Positions 13,824 to 17,091 of a stretch of DNA of 17,091 bases are shown piece after piece. The position numbers were made by a program, and so were the translations under genes. The notes under the pieces were generated by a model. That model was not told where the DNA came from. It saw only the letters and a program-made list of their open reading frames with translations, and did no database searches. This stretch comes from Bacteroidaceae bacterium (GTDB taxonomy: Bacteria; Bacteroidota; Bacteroidia; Bacteroidales; Muribaculaceae): the NCBI GenBank assembly GCA_021768245.1, contig JAETNO010000045.1, positions 1-17,091 on the forward strand, written 5' to 3'. How positions within the stretch are numbered: position 1 is the stretch's first letter; every line of letters begins with the position of its first letter.

Positions 13824-14505
13824 TCATTTGGTCAACATAATGTTATATAGAGCCCTTCTGTCCCAGCGAGTATAATTAAGCAAGGATTTCTGACTGATTG
13901 TTTCTTTTCCTGAACCCTTATTTATCCCATAGGATATCCTTATAGGGTCTCCATATACTTCTCTTAATGAGTTTTCGATTATGCATGCAACCATTTCGCT
14001 TGAATCAACTCCAGGATGTAAAATGGAAATATTCTTTTTATCTTCTCCGCTTAAATATGAATAGTCATACGCATGTCCCAATTCATGTGCGAGTGCACAG
14101 TTCTCATGACGGTATCTCGTATAAGTACCGTCACTTAATTTACCTACGCCACCATGTGGCTCATACGGATTCCATGAGACCTCGATTTCTCCTCCATCAT
14201 CGAATTCTTTAATTTTATTTTCTCCCTCCACCTGGTTTATCACAATCTTCCTGTCTGATTTCACGAGGTCGTTAATCATCTTCTCGCCGATGGCGTTGGC
14301 GGTGCGGATGCCTTCGAGTCCGTCGAGGACAGGGCTTTCGCCCTCGAAGAGCGTGCCCTGGGCGTCGTAGAAGCCCCATCGTTGGTTTTTCTGCCGGTAC
14401 TCGTATTCCTCGTCATTGAGAGTGAAGAAGATATAGCGCCCCGTCGGGGTCAATGGCGTTGACAGGGTTCATCGCACAGTAGGCGTATGGGCTCAGCCAC
14501 GGATA
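13824..14505 (-). pseudogene. Orphan RHS tip with M91-type metallopeptidase, frameshifted
   Basis: From about 14505 the minus strand encodes the last piece of an RHS core (NYPWLSPYAYCAMNPVNAID, then PDG) and, after a frame change at a G4 run (14439-14442), the peptidase tip from 14453 to the stop at 13824. One G fewer would give DPDGRYIFF, as expected. The tip has HENCALAHELGHAYDY with the zinc-binding HExxH (residues 123-127 counted from the ATG at 14453) and a conserved SSEMVACIIENSLREVYGDP, the pattern of RHS-linked M91 peptidases related to effector NleD. It lacks the RHS shell, so it is a displaced cassette. An ATG at 14453 could still allow free translation of the tip. It could also be a sequencing error in the G run. 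Confidence 0.7.
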
Positions 14506-14506
14506 G

Positions 14507-15244
14507 TTATCTGTAATCCTTATAAAATTCTTCAAGAGCATACGGCCTATAGAACTTAAACATATCCATGAAAACGGAGTCGGGAGTAAGGATAATGCGG
14601 GTAGCGCAGATTGAATATGGATTAGTCGTTTTATTTGGATAAGGTGGCAATTCATTCCTTCCCAGGTCTTTAAGTAATGCTTTCATCCACAAATCTATAT
14701 ATCGATATGTGTAATTTTTCTCAGCATTGAATGAGACTAAATGCCATAGTCTATCTTTTTTCATTGTTACCGTATAGACCGAATCCAATCTGTGCCAAAA
14801 ATATATGCCGTATGAATTATCCTGACTTATCGTCTCTTTAAGGAAAATAGTATCTGTAGGCACATCCTTTATATAATTATTGATAGAGTCGCAATTTATG
14901 TATCTGCCATGTTTTTCATTTGTATTATATAGCAGTAACTTACCAATATAGGCATCTCCACAATCTATATTCTCCCTACCGATATGTTGTAAGGGATAAA
15001 GTTGTCGGAATATCCATTGGAAATCAATTATTGTATCTCGCTTTAACCTAAGGGTTGTATCCCTTATTTCTGTCGGTGAGATATAGTTCCCATAACGAAT
15101 TGAGCCTCCAAAGGAAGTGTTTAATCTCTCAGATTTATTTTTTTTACTCCGAACAGGATTATGATTCATAATCAGCATACAAGCAATTGTCATCAAAATA
15201 GCAACACCTGTAATGATTAGATATAGTGTAATTTTTTTTTTCAT
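14507..15244 (-). CDS. Membrane-anchored or exported putative immunity protein, copy 1
   Basis: 245 residues, paralogue of the gene at 13092-13811. The N-terminus (KITLYLIITGVAILMTIACM) is a hydrophobic signal or anchor; Cys in TIAC is not a strict lipobox. The conserved body runs from DFQWIFRQLYPLQHIGREN to FMDMFKFYRPYALEEF. It begins 8 bases after the stop of the first metallopeptidase tip. Its final codons overlap the point where the orphan RHS tip begins. A ten-A run follows the start codon directly. Confidence 0.7.
   Translation of the reverse strand: MKKKITLYLIITGVAILMTIACMLIMNHNPVRSKKNKSERLNTSFGGSIRYGNYISPTEIRDTTLRLKRDTIIDFQWIFRQLYPLQHIGRENIDCGDAYIGKLLLYNTNEKHGRYINCDSINNYIKDVPTDTIFLKETISQDNSYGIYFWHRLDSVYTVTMKKDRLWHLVSFNAEKNYTYRYIDLWMKALLKDLGRNELPPYPNKTTNPYSICATRIILTPDSVFMDMFKFYRPYALEEFYKDYR
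15232..15241. repeat. A10 homopolymer after the start codon of immunity copy 1
   Basis: Ten A on the minus strand directly after ATG encode Lys-Lys-Lys-Ile. Slippage here would shift the frame at codon 2. Confidence 0.8.
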
Positions 15245-15252
15245 ATTCTAAG

Positions 15253-15999
15253 TTATTTAGTTTTCATAATATTATATAGAGCAATTCTATTCCAATAGGT
15301 ATAATTAAGTATTGATTTCTGACTGATTGTTTCTTTTCCTGAACCTTCATTTATTCCATAGGATACCCTTATCGGATCTCCATATACCTCCCTCAATGAG
15401 TTTTCAATTATGCATGCTACCATTTCGCTTGAGTCAACCCTTGCATTATTCATGATAAGACTTACTTTCTCAAATGAGTTAAGGTATATATAATCATACG
15501 CATGTCCCAATTCATGCGCGAGTGCACAATTTTCATGACGGTATGTTATATAGGACCCATTAGTGTCTTCTCCAACAGCACCCATGGTACTATATGGATT
15601 CCAGTTTACAACTATTCTACCTTCATCCTTTGAACCGTCGAAACTGTTTCCATCACTTTTATCATTTCCCTCCACCTGGTTTATCACAATTCTCCTGTCT
15701 GATTTTACGAGGTCGTTTATCATCTTTTCGCCAATGGCGTTGGCGGTGCGGACGCCTTCGAGGCCGTCGAGGATGGCGTTCTCTCCCTTCAATATACTTT
15801 TTTTGTCGGCATAGAAACCCCAGATACCGTTCTTTGGACAATACTCATATTCCTCATCATCGATATAATATGTTATCTTCCTGCCGTCGGGGTCGATGTT
15901 GTTGGCGGGGTTGAGGCCGCAGTAGGAGTAGGGGCTGATGTGGTAGTATTTCTCGGCCATGGGGTCGGGCTGGGTCCACTGGGGGAGGACGGGGTCGTA
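15253..15999 (-). CDS. RHS tip with M91-type zinc metallopeptidase toxin domain, copy 1
   Basis: In this frame the sequence from about 15999 reads YDPVLPQWTQPDPMAEKYY, SPYSYCGLNPANNIDPDGR, the conserved end of an RHS core, then the toxin domain. Counted from the ATG at 15960 (235 residues), HELGH is at 149-153 and SSEMVACIIENS follows at 177-188, supplying a likely third zinc ligand. Such tips are released from the RHS shell and cleave target-cell proteins; the target is unknown. Upstream the frame does not continue into the RHS core at 16014 and beyond, so the tip is separated from its delivery shell unless translated from an internal start. AT content rises sharply from the core into the tip, as expected for exchangeable tips. 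Confidence 0.8.
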   Translation of the reverse strand, partial: YDPVLPQWTQPDPMAEKYYHISPYSYCGLNPANNIDPDGRKITYYIDDEEYEYCPKNGIWGFYADKKSILKGENAILDGLEGVRTANAIGEKMINDLVKSDRRIVINQVEGNDKSDGNSFDGSKDEGRIVVNWNPYSTMGAVGEDTNGSYITYRHENCALAHELGHAYDYIYLNSFEKVSLIMNNARVDSSEMVACIIENSLREVYGDPIRVSYGINEGSGKETISQKSILNYTYWNRIALYNIMKTK

Positions 16000-17091
16000 C
16001 TGTCGCTTTCCCGGATTTCGGCATAGCCTCCTGCGAATAGGACGCGCGAGAGCCGGCCGTTCTCAATGACCAATGGCCCACGGTAGTCGGTGGTGTCGCG
16101 GTAAAGCACCATGTCGGGCGTCAGTTCCACCGTCGAGCCCATCGGGACGGTCACGCCGTCAACAGCCGTGGTGTGGACGGTGCGCAGTTTCGTGCCGTCG
16201 GCGGAGTAGACCCACTCCGTGAGGCTGCCGTCGGTGAACTGCGCCCGTACGGGGTGGTTGAGGTTGTCATACTCAATCGAGGCTATCCCGCGCGAGGAGT
16301 CGGAGGTCATGTTACCGCAGGCGTCGTAGGTGAAGGCCCCGTCCTCGGCGTTGAAGTCGCCGGCCCCTTCGCGCGTTACCGGCAGGGCGTCGTCGGTCAC
16401 CGACTTCACGCGGTTGCCGTCGAGGGTGATGTGGAGGTTGTCGATCTTGCCGTAGACGCCGTCCTGCTTCAGGCCGTGACGCTGGAAGCGCTTCATGGCC
16501 CCGTTGGCCGTATATTCGAGGATTTTTTCGGTATAGCGGTTGGTGTTGATGGAGAGGGCCTCACGCTCGCCGTAGGCGGCCTCCGAGAGCCATCCGAGGG
16601 TGTTGTAGGAGAACCTGTAGCCGTAGAGGCGCGTGTTGGTGGGACTGCTGTAGACTGTGGAACTGACATTGCCGTTCCAGCTGGGTGTCCCCGGGCCGTC
16701 GTTATAGTACAGCCGCTGTGTGAAGTCCTTGGTCGAGATGGAGGTGACCGCCCCGTTGAGATTGTAGGCGGTGGAGACGGCTCCCGTCAGCGCCCCGCGT
16801 GCGTCGGAGACCACCCGCCCGAGGTCGTCGTAGGTCAGCCCCGAGGCCTGCATCTTCCTGCCGTTGACCGTCATGTCGGTCTTCACGGGAAGCCCGCTCG
16901 AGCTGTCGAAGGTGTTCTCCGTCTTTACTGATATACCCGTTGAGGTGGTGAGGGTCGACTCCGAGATTTCGCCCATGAAGGTGTAGGAGTTGAGGGTGGT
17001 GAAGGTATCGCCGCCCTGGCGGGTCACGGTGGAGGACACCTCCCCGCGAGGGGTGTAGTGGACGGCGGAGAGGACGGTGTCGCCGTCGGAA
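15873..17091 (-). pseudogene. RHS-repeat core protein, partial and broken at its 3' end
   Basis: The frame is open to the window edge (SDGDTVLSAVHYTPRGEVSS), so the N-terminus lies beyond 17091. YD/RHS repeats are plain: FSYNTLGWLSEAAYGE, FTYDACGNMTSD, IEYDNLNHPVRAQFTDGS, WVYSADGTKLRTVHTT. It then reaches LVIENGRLSRVLFAGGYAEI at about 16014. In intact Bacteroidota RHS proteins this is followed by the YYxxDHLGN and YNGKELD blocks before the YDPVLPQW end. Those 70 to 80 residues are absent, and the frame is lost, giving a Pro/Ser/Thr-rich false tail ending at 15873. RHS proteins build a hollow shell that carries a C-terminal toxin, usually exported by type VI or type IX-like routes; here the shell is unlikely to close normally. 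Confidence 0.75.

Noticed and set aside
16173..16931. 252-codon plus-strand frame
   Set aside because: Antisense shadow of the GC-rich RHS core.
1..17091. CRISPR array, rRNA or tRNA gene
   Set aside because: No regularly spaced repeats and no rRNA or tRNA cloverleaf signals seen on reading.

Overview
The window looks like the chromosome of a Bacteroidales bacterium carrying a prophage. The evidence is the order recF, DUF721/DciA-like gene, thioesterase, RsmF-like gene and trmD, repeated use of the Bacteroidota promoter signature (TTG, 19 bp, TAnnTTTG), and Bacteroidota-style RHS proteins. A family such as Muribaculaceae is only a guess. No integrase, transposase or attachment site is visible, so the prophage type and its exact end are unresolved. 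The layout resembles the DGR-bearing tail regions known from Bacteroides temperate phages such as Hankyphage.

Region 1 (1-5114) is phage tail genes with a diversity-generating retroelement (DGR). The window opens in the last bases of the variable repeat of a target gene. A 590-base gene-free stretch then holds a GNRA-type hairpin, a promoter, a hairpin at the predicted RNA 5' end and the asparagine-codon-rich template repeat. The DGR reverse transcriptase follows, with a C-terminal extra domain, then four closely packed phage structural-type genes. No accessory variability determinant (avd) gene is visible.

Region 2 (5115-7545) holds a minus-strand transcription unit with strong promoter and terminator but no convincing protein, a D12-class adenine methylase, a block of three interleaved inverted repeats, a small HTH protein, and a divergent thymidylate-synthase-fold protein whose specificity Asn is replaced by Asp, as in dCMP hydroxymethylases. 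This resembles a phage DNA-modification and late-regulation module.

Region 3 (7546-8840) is the likely prophage/host junction zone. It contains a shared terminator, a minus-strand HEPN-like gene with an RNxxxH motif, and a second minus-strand RNA unit of about 320 nt with strong promoter and terminator.

Region 4 (8841-13051) is host housekeeping: recF, a DciA-like gene overlapping it by 4 bases, a 4HBT thioesterase, an RsmF-like rRNA m5C methyltransferase, trmD, and a small membrane protein.

Region 5 (13092-17091, minus strand) is a polymorphic-toxin locus. A GC-rich RHS core gene is broken by a deletion and frameshift just before its M91-type metallopeptidase tip. Then come an exported putative immunity protein, a second (orphan) RHS-tip metallopeptidase cassette with a one-base frameshift, and a paralogous immunity gene. 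The toxin/immunity pair is tandemly duplicated with a period of about 1.43 kb, and both immunity genes carry simple-sequence tracts prone to slippage.
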